DNA of 64,000 bases, from the NCBI RefSeq assembly GCF_900115085.1, contig NZ_FOVF01000003.1, forward strand, positions 124,001 through 188,000, given 5' to 3'. Shown piece after piece: positions 19,135-29,000 of this stretch. The DNA comes from Dokdonella immobilis (GTDB taxonomy: Bacteria > Pseudomonadota > Gammaproteobacteria > Xanthomonadales > Rhodanobacteraceae). Numbering within the stretch: position 1 is the first letter of the stretch; each line of letters opens with the position of its first letter. The notes under the pieces are model-generated. The model made no database searches. It was not told where the DNA came from and saw only the letters and a list, made by a program, of their open reading frames with translations. A program made the position numbers and the translations under genes.

Positions 19135-20319
19135 TTGGCGAGCGCGGCCGAGGACGTGGTGATCATCGGTGGCGGTGCCGCCGGGCTCATGTGCGCGCTC
19201 ACCGCTGGCCGACGCGGCAAACGCGTGCGCGTGATCGAACACGCCAACCGGGTCGGCAAGAAGATCCTGATGTCGGGTGGCGGTCGCTGCAACTTCACCA
19301 ATACCGGGACGTCGCCGACCAACTTCCTGTCGGCCAATCCGCATTTCTGCAAGTCGGCGCTGGCGCGCTACACGCCTGCAGACTTCATCGACATGGTCGA
19401 CAGCCACCGCATCGCTTGGCACGAGAAGGAACTCGGCCAACTGTTCTGCGACGTGTCGTCAAAACAGATCGTGGGCATGCTGCTCGAGGAGTGCGCGCAG
19501 GCCGGCGTGCGCATCGACGTCGGCTGCAAGGTCGACGCGGTTCACCGCGTGGGCGGCGGCTTTCGCATCGAAACCGGCCCTGGAGAAATCGAGTGCCCTG
19601 CCCTCGTGGTCGCCACGGGTGGCCTGTCGATCCCGAGCATGGGCGCGACCGGCTTCGGCTACGACCTGGCCCGGCAATTCGGCCACGATGTCCTGCCGGT
19701 GCGAGCCGGGCTGGTGCCGCTGACCCTGAGCGGCAAGCACCACGAGCGCCTGCAGGATCTCAGCGGCGTCGCCCTGCCGGTCGAAAGCCGCTGCAACGGG
19801 GCAAGTTTCCGTGCCGATCTGTTGATCACCCATCGGGGTCTCAGCGGCCCGGCCGTCCTGCAGATCTCTTCCTATTGGCAACCGGGCGACGACCTGCGCC
19901 TGGATCTGCTGCCGGATTCGGAGGCATTCGAGTTTCTCCGCTCGCAACAGCGCGAGCGACCGGCCGCCGAATTGAGAACCGTGCTCGGCGAGGTGCTGCC
20001 GCGACGATTCGCGCAGCGCCTGTGCGAGGTCTGGTTCGGCAACAAGCCGATGAAGCAATGGCGCGAGACCGAACTGCGTGAGATCGCAGACCAACTGAAG
20101 GCCTGGCCCGTCGTCGCCAGCGGCACCGAGGGTTATCGGACCGCCGAAGTCACCCTCGGTGGCGTCGACACGACCCAGCTGTCCTCGAGCACGATGCAGT
20201 CGAAGCAGGTCGACGGCCTGTACTTCATCGGCGAGGTGGTCGACGTGACCGGGCACCTGGGCGGCTACAATTTCCAGTGGGCCTGGGCCTCCGGGCATGC
20301 GGCCGGCATGGCCCTCTGA
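19135..20319 (+). CDS. HI0933/YhiN-family flavoprotein
   Basis: A 394-residue FAD-dependent protein of the HI0933 family, whose reaction is not established. The N-terminal dinucleotide-binding motif is VIIGGGAAGLMCALTAGRRG, followed by the family signature GKKILMSGGGRCNFTNT. A second conserved block, VVATGGLSIPSMGATGFGYD, comes near residue 160, and the C-terminus has GLYFIGEVVDVTGHLGGYNF. The TTG start at 19135 lies one base beyond the yaeQ stop and preserves the natural N-terminus. It is a housekeeping-type gene in many bacteria; no substrate is suggested by neighbours. Confidence 0.9.
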   Translation: MASAAEDVVIIGGGAAGLMCALTAGRRGKRVRVIEHANRVGKKILMSGGGRCNFTNTGTSPTNFLSANPHFCKSALARYTPADFIDMVDSHRIAWHEKELGQLFCDVSSKQIVGMLLEECAQAGVRIDVGCKVDAVHRVGGGFRIETGPGEIECPALVVATGGLSIPSMGATGFGYDLARQFGHDVLPVRAGLVPLTLSGKHHERLQDLSGVALPVESRCNGASFRADLLITHRGLSGPAVLQISSYWQPGDDLRLDLLPDSEAFEFLRSQQRERPAAELRTVLGEVLPRRFAQRLCEVWFGNKPMKQWRETELREIADQLKAWPVVASGTEGYRTAEVTLGGVDTTQLSSSTMQSKQVDGLYFIGEVVDVTGHLGGYNFQWAWASGHAAGMAL

Positions 20320-20343
20320 GCGTATTCCGACCGTGGACTCCTG

Positions 20344-21969
20344 ATGCTGCGACTGACCGAAATCAAGCTGCCGCTCGATCATGACGACCAGGCGTTGGCG
20401 CAGGCGATCAGGACGCGTCTTGTCCTGGCGGCTGACGAACCACTCGAATTCGCGATCTTCCGGCGCGGCGTCGACGCGCGCAAGAAGACGGCCATCGCCT
20501 TCATCTACACCGTCGATGTGCGCACCAGCCGCGATACGGAGCTGCTGGCGGCGCATGCCGCGGACCCGCATGTCATGGCGACTCCGGACACGCGCTACCG
20601 CTTCGTCGACAGCGGCGAGACGGTTCCGGCCCGCCGCGCCCAGCCCGCCCCAGGGCGTCCGATCGTCATCGGCACCGGGCCGTGCGGCATCCTCGCCGCA
20701 CTGATTCTCGCCCAGATGGGCCTGCGTCCCCTCATCCTCGAACGCGGCAAGGCCGTGCGTGAACGCACGAAGGATACCTGGGGCTTCTGGCGTCAGAGCC
20801 GCCTCGATCCCGAATCGAACGTGCAGTTCGGCGAGGGCGGCGCCGGTACGTTTTCCGATGGCAAGCTCTACAGCCAGATCAAGGACCCACGCCACTACGG
20901 GCGCAAGGTGCTGACCGAATTCGTCAAGGCCGGCGCGCCGGAGGAAATCCTGTTCGTCAGCAAGCCGCACATCGGCACGTTTCGCCTGGTCAAGATGGTC
21001 GAGCACATGCGCGCCGGCATCGAGGCGCTCGGCGGCGAATTCCGCTTTTCGAGCAAGGTGACGGACCTGCGCGTCGAGGGCGGCCAGATGCGGGGCGTCG
21101 TGCTGGCCAACGGCGAGGAACTCGAGGCCGAGCACGTCATCCTCGCCATCGGCCACAGTGCGCGCGACACCTTCGAGATGCTGCACGCGCGCGGCATCTA
21201 CGTCGAAGCCAAGCCGTTCTCGATCGGTTGCCGCATCGAGCATCCACAGGGGCTGATCGATCGCGCCCGCTATGGCCCGAGTGCCGGACATCCGCTGCTC
21301 GGCGCCGCCGACTACAAGCTCGTGCACCACGCCGGCAACGGGCGTTCGGTGTACAGCTTCTGCATGTGCCCTGGCGGCACCGTGGTTGCCGCGGCGTCCG
21401 AACCCGGGCGCGTGGTCACCAATGGCATGAGCCAGTACTCGCGCGATGAGCGCAACGCCAACAGCGCGATCGTGGTCGGCATCACTCCGGCCGACTACCC
21501 GGGCGGCCCGCTCGCCGGCATTGCCTTCCAGCGCCACTGGGAAGAGCGCGCTTTTGGCCTGGGCGGATCGAACTACGATGCACCGGGGCAGTTGGTCGGG
21601 GATTTCATTGCCGGTCGCGCATCGACCGGACTCGGCACGGTCCTGCCTTCGTACAGGCCGGGTGTGCAACTGGGCGACCTGGCCGGAGCCCTGCCCGACT
21701 TTGCCCTGCATGCCATGCGCGAGGCGCTGCCGGCGTTCGCCCGGCAGATTCGCGGTTTCGACCAGCATGACGCGGTCCTCACGGCGATCGAGACCCGCAC
21801 CTCATCGCCGATTCGCATCAAGCGCAACGACGATGACCTGCAGAGCCTGAACACGCGCGGCCTGTACCCGGCCGGCGAAGGCGCCGGCTATGCCGGCGGC
21901 ATCCTGTCGGCGGCCGTGGACGGGATCAGGGTTGCCGAATCGGTGGCCAGCAGCCTGCTGCGACTGTAG
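20344..21969 (+). CDS. Uncharacterised FAD-dependent protein
   Basis: A 541-residue flavoprotein of a widespread but uncharacterised family. The first 95 residues form a small alpha/beta domain (LTEIKLPLDHDDQALAQAIR) with basic pockets. A dinucleotide-binding motif follows at about 107 (IVIGTGPCGILAALILAQMG), then the family signature NVQFGEGGAGTFSDGKLYS and a C-terminal FAD contact GLYPAGEGAGYAGGILSAA. Family members are distantly related to aromatic-ring hydroxylases and HI0933 proteins, but no reaction is known. It follows the HI0933 gene by 24 bases and probably shares its transcript. A strong hairpin lies directly after its stop. Confidence 0.88.
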   Translation: MLRLTEIKLPLDHDDQALAQAIRTRLVLAADEPLEFAIFRRGVDARKKTAIAFIYTVDVRTSRDTELLAAHAADPHVMATPDTRYRFVDSGETVPARRAQPAPGRPIVIGTGPCGILAALILAQMGLRPLILERGKAVRERTKDTWGFWRQSRLDPESNVQFGEGGAGTFSDGKLYSQIKDPRHYGRKVLTEFVKAGAPEEILFVSKPHIGTFRLVKMVEHMRAGIEALGGEFRFSSKVTDLRVEGGQMRGVVLANGEELEAEHVILAIGHSARDTFEMLHARGIYVEAKPFSIGCRIEHPQGLIDRARYGPSAGHPLLGAADYKLVHHAGNGRSVYSFCMCPGGTVVAAASEPGRVVTNGMSQYSRDERNANSAIVVGITPADYPGGPLAGIAFQRHWEERAFGLGGSNYDAPGQLVGDFIAGRASTGLGTVLPSYRPGVQLGDLAGALPDFALHAMREALPAFARQIRGFDQHDAVLTAIETRTSSPIRIKRNDDDLQSLNTRGLYPAGEGAGYAGGILSAAVDGIRVAESVASSLLRL

Positions 21970-21998
21970 GCGCCTCGGCGCGAATGACGCCGAGGCGC
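21970..21998. terminator. 11-bp stem hairpin between convergent genes
   Basis: GCGCCTCGGCG (21970-21980) and CGCCGAGGCGC (21988-21998) form a perfect 11-base stem with a seven-base loop directly after the flavoprotein stop. It lies between genes that converge (21969 and 22030). No T-run follows on either strand, so termination may be inefficient or Rho-assisted. Confidence 0.5.
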
Positions 21999-22029
21999 AT
22001 GCACCCTCGCAGCGAACGGGATACCGAAT

Positions 22030-22476
22030 CTACAGCACGGATTGTTTGGGATAGCTGATCCGGTGAATGCCGGCCCGGTGGTAGCGGCGCGCATAGATCG
22101 GATGGGCGTACTTGAGCAACTCGACGGCCTTGTCGGTCGTCTCCCGGTCAGGCGCGTAGGCAAACAGGAAAGCGCCACCGCGCCGGGCAGTCTTGAGGTC
22201 GTCATCGACATAGCCGAGTTCGGTGCCAACCGCCCGGACCAGTTCCTGGCCCATCTTTTCGAGCATGTTGGAGTCTTCCATCGACTCGAGCCGCTCCGCG
22301 ACGAATGGTCCGTCGACGGCGGCGACGTCATCTTCCCTGAAACCCGCCTCGAGGAACCGGTCACGGACTTCTTCGGCGCGCGCCTCGTTGTCGAACGCCG
22401 CCATCACATAGTGCAGCGGGTAGAAAACACCCATCGATGTGTCCGATTCCTTGAAGAAATCCCAATGCATTTTCAT
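22030..22476 (-). CDS. Small soluble protein of unknown function
   Basis: A 148-residue protein starting MKMHWDFFKESDTSMGVFYP. It has no signal peptide. The segment YVMAAFDNEARAEEVRDRFL, with EAGFREDDVAAVDG after it, has the rhythm of the ferredoxin-like fold seen in YflT/general-stress-17M proteins, where a small strand is followed by 'xxxxAxxAvxxLxxxGf'. That is only a resemblance. The ATG at 22476 has an excellent GAGGAG eight bases upstream. It is acidic overall and ends in a basic stretch (YARRYHRAGIHRISYPKQ). It is divergent from the AI-2E family permease across 214 bases that include an eight-G tract. Confidence 0.75.
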   Translation of the reverse strand: MKMHWDFFKESDTSMGVFYPLHYVMAAFDNEARAEEVRDRFLEAGFREDDVAAVDGPFVAERLESMEDSNMLEKMGQELVRAVGTELGYVDDDLKTARRGGAFLFAYAPDRETTDKAVELLKYAHPIYARRYHRAGIHRISYPKQSVL

Positions 22477-22690
22477 GGTCTGAACTCCTCTGACGCTGGA
22501 CTCCCTTGGGTCAACCCTACGCGCGTCGCCTGCGACATGTGCTGAACGGGGGGGGCGCCGTCGCCAAACCAGTCTTTCGTCGTCCAGCCCTGCAGCGGTT
22601 CGGGAACGCCGGCTAAACGCAGGTTCGCGGTTCACCGCATCCGCCCGGGAACGCGTGCAGAATGGCCAGAGTGCTCCTGGGGGTAATTCC

Positions 22691-23893
22691 ATGACAGCAG
22701 ACGAAAAGCTCGTCGATCCGACTGACCGGACCGAACAGCCCGCGCAGTCGGTCGACAAGCCTGCAGCGACCATCGAGACCCCGGTCGAGGATGCGCAGAG
22801 CGAAGCAACACCCGTGAATCGCGTGCTCAATCGGGCCGTTCGCGAGTCCCTGCTCGAGGTCAACGCCGGCATTCATCGACTGCTCGCCGTCCTGGTCGTC
22901 GCCGGTGGTCTCTACACCTGTTATTTCGCCGCCGAATTGATCCTGCCCATCCTGCTTGCGGCGTTCTTTGCGCTATTGCTGAGCCCCATGATGAAGCGCC
23001 TGGCCAGTGGTTGGCTGCCGCGCTGGATCGCCGCCCTGCTGCTCATTTCACTGACCATGGCGACCCTGGTAGGCATCGGCAACGCGCTCTATGCTCCAGC
23101 TGCCGAATGGGTCGGGCGTGCGCCCCAGGTCCTGCGCAGTGCCACACCGAAGCTCAGGTCGCTGATGCGACCGATTGCCGAGGCCAACAAGATGGGCGAG
23201 TCGCTGAGCGAGATTGCCGGCGAGGGCAAACCCGGCAAGCAGCAGGTCGTGGTCCAGGCGCAGCCCCGTCCGAGTCTGCTGACGACGACACCACGGGTAC
23301 TCGCAAGCGTGCTGGCCGTCGTCCTGCTGACCTATTTTTTCCTGCTCTACGGCGACAGCTTGCTGCGCCGTACCCTGATGATGCGCTCGACCTGGGAGAA
23401 GAAACGCATCACGGTCGACATCGTGCGTTCGATCCAGAACGACCTGTCGCGCTATTTCCTGACCGTCTGTTCGACCAGCATCGCGCTGGGCTGCGCGACC
23501 AGCGGCTTACTCTGGGGGCTCGGCGTCGATTCACCGCTGCTGTGGGGTGCGTTGGCCGCCCTGCTCAACCTGACCCCCTACGTCGGACCGCTGATCATGG
23601 CCGCCCTGCTCGCCCTGGTCGGTCTTTCGCAGTTTCCCAGCCTCGGCGCGGCGGCCTTGCCGGCCGCCGGCTACCTTGGCCTGCACCTGCTCGAAAGCCA
23701 GCTGGCCACGCCGCTCGCGCTGGGCCGCACGATCAATCTCAATCCACTGGCGATCATCCTCTGGCTGATGATCTGGGGCTGGATGTGGGGCATCCTCGGC
23801 CTGCTGCTGGCGGTGCCGATGCTGGTCTGCGTGAAGATCGTCTGCAGTCGTGTCGAGGGTCTGCAGGGTTGGGCGGTAATGCTTGAGAAGTGA
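22691..23893 (+). CDS. AI-2E family (PerM-like) transporter
   Basis: A 400-residue inner-membrane protein. The first 60 residues are hydrophilic and acidic, unusual for the family. Hydrophobic helices follow at about 70-130, then a large soluble loop, then about five C-terminal helices (PRVLASVLAVVLLTYFFLLY, GALAALLNLTPYVGPLIMAA). The phrase LNLTPYVGPLI matches the family signature 'lN.iPyvGpli'. Members export or import diverse solutes, including sodium/proton exchange and possibly autoinducer 2, so substrate cannot be assigned. The ATG at 22691 is preceded by a G-rich sequence (TGGGGGT). A frame from 22655 would lack any ribosome binding site. Confidence 0.9.
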   Translation: MTADEKLVDPTDRTEQPAQSVDKPAATIETPVEDAQSEATPVNRVLNRAVRESLLEVNAGIHRLLAVLVVAGGLYTCYFAAELILPILLAAFFALLLSPMMKRLASGWLPRWIAALLLISLTMATLVGIGNALYAPAAEWVGRAPQVLRSATPKLRSLMRPIAEANKMGESLSEIAGEGKPGKQQVVVQAQPRPSLLTTTPRVLASVLAVVLLTYFFLLYGDSLLRRTLMMRSTWEKKRITVDIVRSIQNDLSRYFLTVCSTSIALGCATSGLLWGLGVDSPLLWGALAALLNLTPYVGPLIMAALLALVGLSQFPSLGAAALPAAGYLGLHLLESQLATPLALGRTINLNPLAIILWLMIWGWMWGILGLLLAVPMLVCVKIVCSRVEGLQGWAVMLEK

Positions 23894-24068
23894 CCTTCAA
23901 GAATCTGATTTCATAACTGTTTTGCCCGGAAATCATGGATGTTCCGGAGTTCTCCGAGGGCACCCTGGCGGCTGTCATATCATTGCAATCCCGCTGACAC
24001 AGACTCCGCTGCGTACCGGCGCCGTCATCGCATGCGCGCCGCCAGATGCGAGGACTGCCCCCTTGAAC

Positions 24069-24542
24069 ATGCGCCTGGGACTTCCGCTTGCCGGCTTGCT
24101 CCTGCTCTCGTCCACCGTGCTGGCCGAGCAGGCCTACGTGGATATCGAGCAGAGGCTCGATGCCGAGCAGCTCCATGCCACCGGACTCGATACCCTTTCC
24201 GCGCAGCAACTGGAATTGCTCAACCGACTGTTGCGCGAGGAGTCGGTGAAGGCGGTCGAGGCCGCGGTTGCCGAGTCGGCGCACGAGCAGTCGCCGAAAT
24301 TCCTCGCCGGCCTCGATGAAGGCCCGATCAGCAGCCACCTGAAGGGATCGCTGGATGGCTGGCAACCCGGCACCGTCTTCGAACTCGAGAATGGCCAGCA
24401 ATGGAAAGTGCTCAAGGGCAGCGTGAAACTGCGCGAGACCCTGCATGAGCCGGGGATCAAGCTCGTTCCGGGCATCGCCGGACGCTGGTTCCTGCAGGTC
24501 GTCGAGGACATGCCGAAGGCGCGCGTTTACCGGATCGATTGA
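24069..24542 (+). CDS. Secreted protein of unknown function
   Basis: A 157-residue exported protein. The signal peptide is MRLGLPLAGLLLLSSTVLA with cleavage before EQAYV. The mature part begins with an acidic helical segment rich in Glu, Gln and Leu (LDTLSAQQLELLNRLLREES) and ends in a small beta domain (GWQPGTVFELENGQQWKVL). I associate that beta domain, a short SH3-like module, with secreted proteins of Xanthomonadaceae. The ATG at 24069 directly precedes the signal peptide; a TTG two codons earlier is possible. Its stop lies 51 bases before the repeat element upstream of imuB. Confidence 0.78.
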   Translation: MRLGLPLAGLLLLSSTVLAEQAYVDIEQRLDAEQLHATGLDTLSAQQLELLNRLLREESVKAVEAAVAESAHEQSPKFLAGLDEGPISSHLKGSLDGWQPGTVFELENGQQWKVLKGSVKLRETLHEPGIKLVPGIAGRWFLQVVEDMPKARVYRID

Positions 24543-24593
24543 TCCGGCGTCGCCGAGCGGCCCGTGGGCGAAACCCCCACGACGGTTTCTGGA

Positions 24594-24613
24594 ATACGTA
24601 CTAAGATACGTAC
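24594..24613 (+). promoter_or_regulatory. Candidate SOS/LexA-type operator of imuB-dnaE2
   Basis: ATACGTAC occurs twice (24594-24601 and 24606-24613) separated by TAAG, 24 bases before the imuB ATG. Each copy contains the palindrome TACGTA, and the pair reads GTAC-N8-GTAC. The imuB-dnaE2 cassette is LexA- or LexA2-controlled in other Proteobacteria, so this is the natural place for an operator. The exact LexA motif of this organism is not known from the window. Confidence 0.5.
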
Positions 24614-24636
24614 ATCGATTTTCGCCGGACCGTTCC

Positions 24637-26097
24637 ATGCGCTGGGCCTGCCTGTATTTCCCCGAACTGCCGCTCGATGCCGTGCGCCCGCCGGACTGCC
24701 CGCGCGAGGTGCCGGCCGCCCTGGTCGATGGCCCGCTGCGCAGTCCGCGCATCGTCTTGAGCAATGCGGCCGCGCGCGCCGCCGGGGTGCATCCCGGCCA
24801 GTCGCTGGCGGCCGCGCGCGCCCTGCAGCCCGGCCTGCCGGGCTGGCGGCGGGATGGCGAAGCCGAACAGCATCTGCTGACCCTGCTGGCCGATACGGCC
24901 TATCGCTACAGTGGCGAACTGAGCCTGGCCAGGCCGCGCGCGCTGCTGGTCGAGATCGGTGCCAGCCTCGACCTGTTCGGTGGTTGGCCGGCTCTGGAAC
25001 GTCGCCTGCGCGAGGATTTCGATGGCTGGAACCTGGCCTATCGCCTGGTCGCTGCGCCGGTGGCGGCCGGCGCGCGTGTTCTGGCCGGCTTGCACGATGG
25101 CATCGCGCTCACCACGCACGCGCAGCTGATCAATATTCTTGGCAATATTCCTGTTGAAAATTGCGGACTTGAGAGAAAAACATCAAGTAATTTGATAGCA
25201 ATGGGCCTGACCCGTCTCGGCCCGCTTTTTGCCTTGCCGCGCATCGAGCTGACCCGGCGTATCGGTCCGCAGGCCCTCGACCATCTCGACCGTATGCGTG
25301 GCCTCGTGCCCGAGGCCTTGGTCAGCTACCAGCCGCCGACCCGCTATGCGCGCCGGCTCGAATTCGACTACTGCATCGACAGCGTGCAGGCGCTGCTGTT
25401 TCCGCTGCAACGCATGCTGCGCGACCTCGGCCGCTTCCTCGTCGCACGCGATGGTGGCGTGCAGTCGTTCGAGCTGATCCTCGAACACGAGCATCAGGCG
25501 ACCACGCGGATCACGGTCGGCCTGCTCGAAGCCCAACGCGACCCGGCCATGCTGCTCGAACTGGCCCACGCCCGTCTCGAACGCGTCGCCCTGGTCGCAC
25601 CGGTGCAGGCCCTCAACGTGATGGCCGACGACCTGCCCGCCCTGCGCCCGCTGCACGAGGATCTGTTCGATACGAATCCGCGCGAGACCCTGGAATGGCC
25701 GGTGCTGATCGAGCGCCTGCGCGCGCGCCTGGGCGACCAGGCGGTCGGCTGCTTTCTCGAAGTGGCCGACCATCGGCCTGAGCGGGCCTGGCGCTGGCAG
25801 GCGCTCGGCAAGGCGGCGCTGCGTGAGACGATGAGCCGGAAAGCATTCCGCACGGCGATGAGCGGCTTGCGTGGCGTGCCTCCACGTCCGCTGTGGCTGT
25901 TGCGCAAGGCCATTCCGCTGCGTCCGGATCCGCTGCGCATCCTCGCCGGACCCGAACGCATCGAGAGCGGCTGGTGGGATGGCGAGGACCGCCGCCATGA
26001 CTATTACGTCGTGCAGACGCGTGCTGGCCAGCGTGCCTGGGCCTATGTCGCGCGGGATGAGACCGCCCACTGGATGCTGCAGGGATGGTTTGCCTGA
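24637..26097 (+). CDS. imuB: ImuB, Y-family polymerase-like mutagenesis protein
   Basis: ImuB is a Y-family polymerase relative without catalytic acidic residues. It bridges ImuA, the beta clamp and DnaE2 in damage-induced mutagenesis. The 486-residue protein starts MRWACLYFPELPLDAV and keeps the family LALDLFGGWP-like segment (ASLDLFGGWPALERRL), the thumb region LTRLGPLFALPRIELTRRIG, and the conserved C-terminus WWDGEDRRHDYYVV. It overlaps dnaE2 by 13 bases. imuA, normally just upstream, is absent; a secreted-protein gene is there. Codons 166-190 form a very AT-rich patch (25131-25204), counted at 25 G/C of 74 bases, inside a gene that is otherwise GC-rich. The reading frame is intact. Confidence 0.92.
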   Translation: MRWACLYFPELPLDAVRPPDCPREVPAALVDGPLRSPRIVLSNAAARAAGVHPGQSLAAARALQPGLPGWRRDGEAEQHLLTLLADTAYRYSGELSLARPRALLVEIGASLDLFGGWPALERRLREDFDGWNLAYRLVAAPVAAGARVLAGLHDGIALTTHAQLINILGNIPVENCGLERKTSSNLIAMGLTRLGPLFALPRIELTRRIGPQALDHLDRMRGLVPEALVSYQPPTRYARRLEFDYCIDSVQALLFPLQRMLRDLGRFLVARDGGVQSFELILEHEHQATTRITVGLLEAQRDPAMLLELAHARLERVALVAPVQALNVMADDLPALRPLHEDLFDTNPRETLEWPVLIERLRARLGDQAVGCFLEVADHRPERAWRWQALGKAALRETMSRKAFRTAMSGLRGVPPRPLWLLRKAIPLRPDPLRILAGPERIESGWWDGEDRRHDYYVVQTRAGQRAWAYVARDETAHWMLQGWFA

Positions 26098-29000
26098 ACC
26101 CGCCCCGCTACGCCGAACTGCACGCGCTGAGCAACTTCAGTTTCCAGCGTGGCGCCTCGAGTGCCGACGAATTGTTCGAACGCGCGGCAGATCTCGGCTA
26201 CGACGCGCTCGCGATCACCGACGAGTGTTCGCTGGCCGGCATCGTGCGTGCTCTGGAAGCCTCCGAAGCGAGTGGCGTGCCACTGATCGTCGGCACCGAG
26301 ATAAACCTCGACGACGGGCCGAAGCTGGTCCTGCTGGCGAGCACGCAGGCGGCCTATGCGGAACTCTGCCGGATCATCACGCTGGGACGCCGGCGCAGTG
26401 CCAAGGGCGAGTATCAGCTGGGTCGGGCCGATCTCGAGTCCTTGCATGAGGATGTACTGGTGCTGTGGGCGCCGGCGGGCCTTGCTGTCGGCGCGAGCAG
26501 CCAGAAGGCGTGTGTCGTGGATAGGCCTGCGCAGGATGCGCGCAAGATCCATGCACTGCGCTCTGCCTGGACTCCCTCATCCGCCTGTCGGCACCTTCTC
26601 CCGCAAGCGGGAGAAGGGAAAATGAAGTGTGTGCTCCCGCAAGCGGGAGAAGGGAAAGGGAAGTGTGTGCTCCCGCAAGCGGGGGAAGAAGGGACTGGGC
26701 GTGTGCTGGCGCCTGCACGAGATGACCATGACCCTGCGGACGCGACCGCCGCATGGATCGCCGGGCACTTCGGCGGCCGCAGTTGGATCGCGGTCGAACT
26801 GCATCGCGGATCCGACGATGCCGGCGCCCTCGCCCGCCTGCAGGCACTCGGCCAGCGCCACGGGCTACCCCTGGTCGCCAGCGGCGACGTGCACATGCAC
26901 GTGCGTGGCCGGCGCGCCCTGCAGGATGCGCTGACCGCGATCCGACTCGGCTGCACGGTCGCCGAAGCCGGCCATGCGCTGTTCCCGAACGGCGAGCGCC
27001 ATCTGCGCCGGATCGAGGACCTGGTCTCGATCTATCCGCCCGCGCTGATCGAGGAAACCGCCCATGTCGCCGCGCGTTGCCGCTTCAACCTGCGCAGGAT
27101 CCACTACGTCTACCCGCACGAGCTCGTGCCGCAGGGCATGCGCGCCATCGATCATCTGCGCGCGCTGACCCTGGCCGGCGCATGCCGGCGCTGGCCGCAG
27201 GGCATTCCCGCGAGCGTCAGCCGCCAGCTCGAGCACGAGTTCGTACTGATCGAACGGCTCGGCTACGAGCATTTCTTCCTGACCGTCGAGGACATCGTGC
27301 GCTGGGCGCGTGCGCAGCGTCCGCCGATCCTCTGCCAGGGCCGCGGCTCGTCGGCCAACTCGGCGGTCTGCTACTGCCTCGGCATCACCGCGGTCGATCC
27401 CGAACACGGCAACCTGCTGTTCGAGCGCTTCCTCTCGATCGAGCGCGACGAGCCGCCCGACATCGACGTCGATTTCGAGCACGAACGGCGCGAGGAAGTG
27501 ATCCAGTACGTGTTCAACAAGTACGGCCGCACGCGCGCGGCGCTGGCAGCCACGGTGATCCGCTACCGCGGCAAGAGCGCGGCGCGCGACATCGGTCGCG
27601 TGCTCGGCCTGGCCGAAGACCAGCTCGACCAGCTCAGCCAGGCCTATGCGCATACCAGCGAGGACCTGCCGATCGCCGAGTCCCTGCGCGAACGCGGCTT
27701 CGATCCACAGGCGCCGGTCATGCGCCGCGTGGTCGGCCTGGTCGCCCAGTTGCGCGGTTTTCCGCGCCATTTGTCCCAGCATGTCGGCGGCTTCGTCATT
27801 TCCGAGCATCCGCTGCACACCCTGGTCCCGGTCGAGAACGCGGCGATGGCCGATCGAACGATCATCCAGTGGGACAAGGACGACCTCGAATCGCTCAAGC
27901 TGCTCAAGGTCGATTGCCTCGCGCTCGGCATGCTGACCTGCCTGCGCAAATGCTTCGATCTCGTGCGCCGGCACGAAGGGAGGGATCTGGAGCTGGCCAC
28001 GGTGCCGCAGGACGACGCGGACACCTACGCGATGATCCGCGCGGCGGATACCGTCGGCGTGTTCCAGATCGAATCGCGGGCGCAGATGTCGATGCTGCCG
28101 CGCCTGCGTCCGGCGGTGTTCTACGACCTCGTCGTCCAGGTCGCGATCGTGCGCCCCGGTCCGATCCAGGGCGGCATGGTGCATCCCTACCTGCGCCGGC
28201 GGCAGAACCTCGAGGCGATCGACTATCCGCAATCGGCCAGCGAACGCGCGACCGGCAAGGGCGAGTCGCGGGTCAGGGTCGTGCTCGAACGCACGCTCGG
28301 CGTGCCGATCTTCCAGGAGCAGGTCATGAAGCTGGTCGAAGTCGTGGCCGGCTTCACCCCCGGCCAGGCCGACGAACTGCGCCGCGCCATGGCGGCCTGG
28401 AAGCGCAAGGGCGGCCTCGAACCGTTCCGCGAGCGCATTCGCGACGGCATGCTCGGGCTCGGTTACGAGGAGAGCTATTTCGAACGCATCTTCGAGCAGA
28501 TCAAGGGCTTCGGCGATTACGGTTTCCCCGAATCACATTCGGCCAGTTTCGCCCTGCTCGCCTATGCCTCGTCCTGGCTCAAGTGCCATTACCCGGCCGC
28601 CTTCACCTGCGCCCTGCTCAATTCGCTGCCGATGGGTTTCTACGGCCCCGCGCAACTGATCCGCGATGCGCAGCGCCATGGCGTGCGCGTGCTGCCGGTC
28701 GACGTGACCATCAGCATGTGGGATTGCACGCTCGAAGACTCGACCGAAACCCGATCCGGGCGGGCGCATGCCCTGCGTCTCGGCTTCTCGCGCATCTCGG
28801 GCCTTTCCGAAGCGACCGCACGACGCATCGTCGAAGCACGCAATACGCAGGCATTCCGCGACATCGCCGATCTCGTCCATCGCGCCGGCCTGAATGCGGG
28901 CGAACGCGCGCGCCTGGCCGATGCCGACGCGCTGCGCAGCCTCAGCGGTCATCGCCACCAGGCGCGCTGGGACAGTGCCGGCGTCGAGCCGCCGATCGCC

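Noticed and set aside
26595-26691. The 36-base periodic palindromes as a CRISPR array
   Set aside because: There are no spacers: the units are directly tandem and lie in a coding frame.
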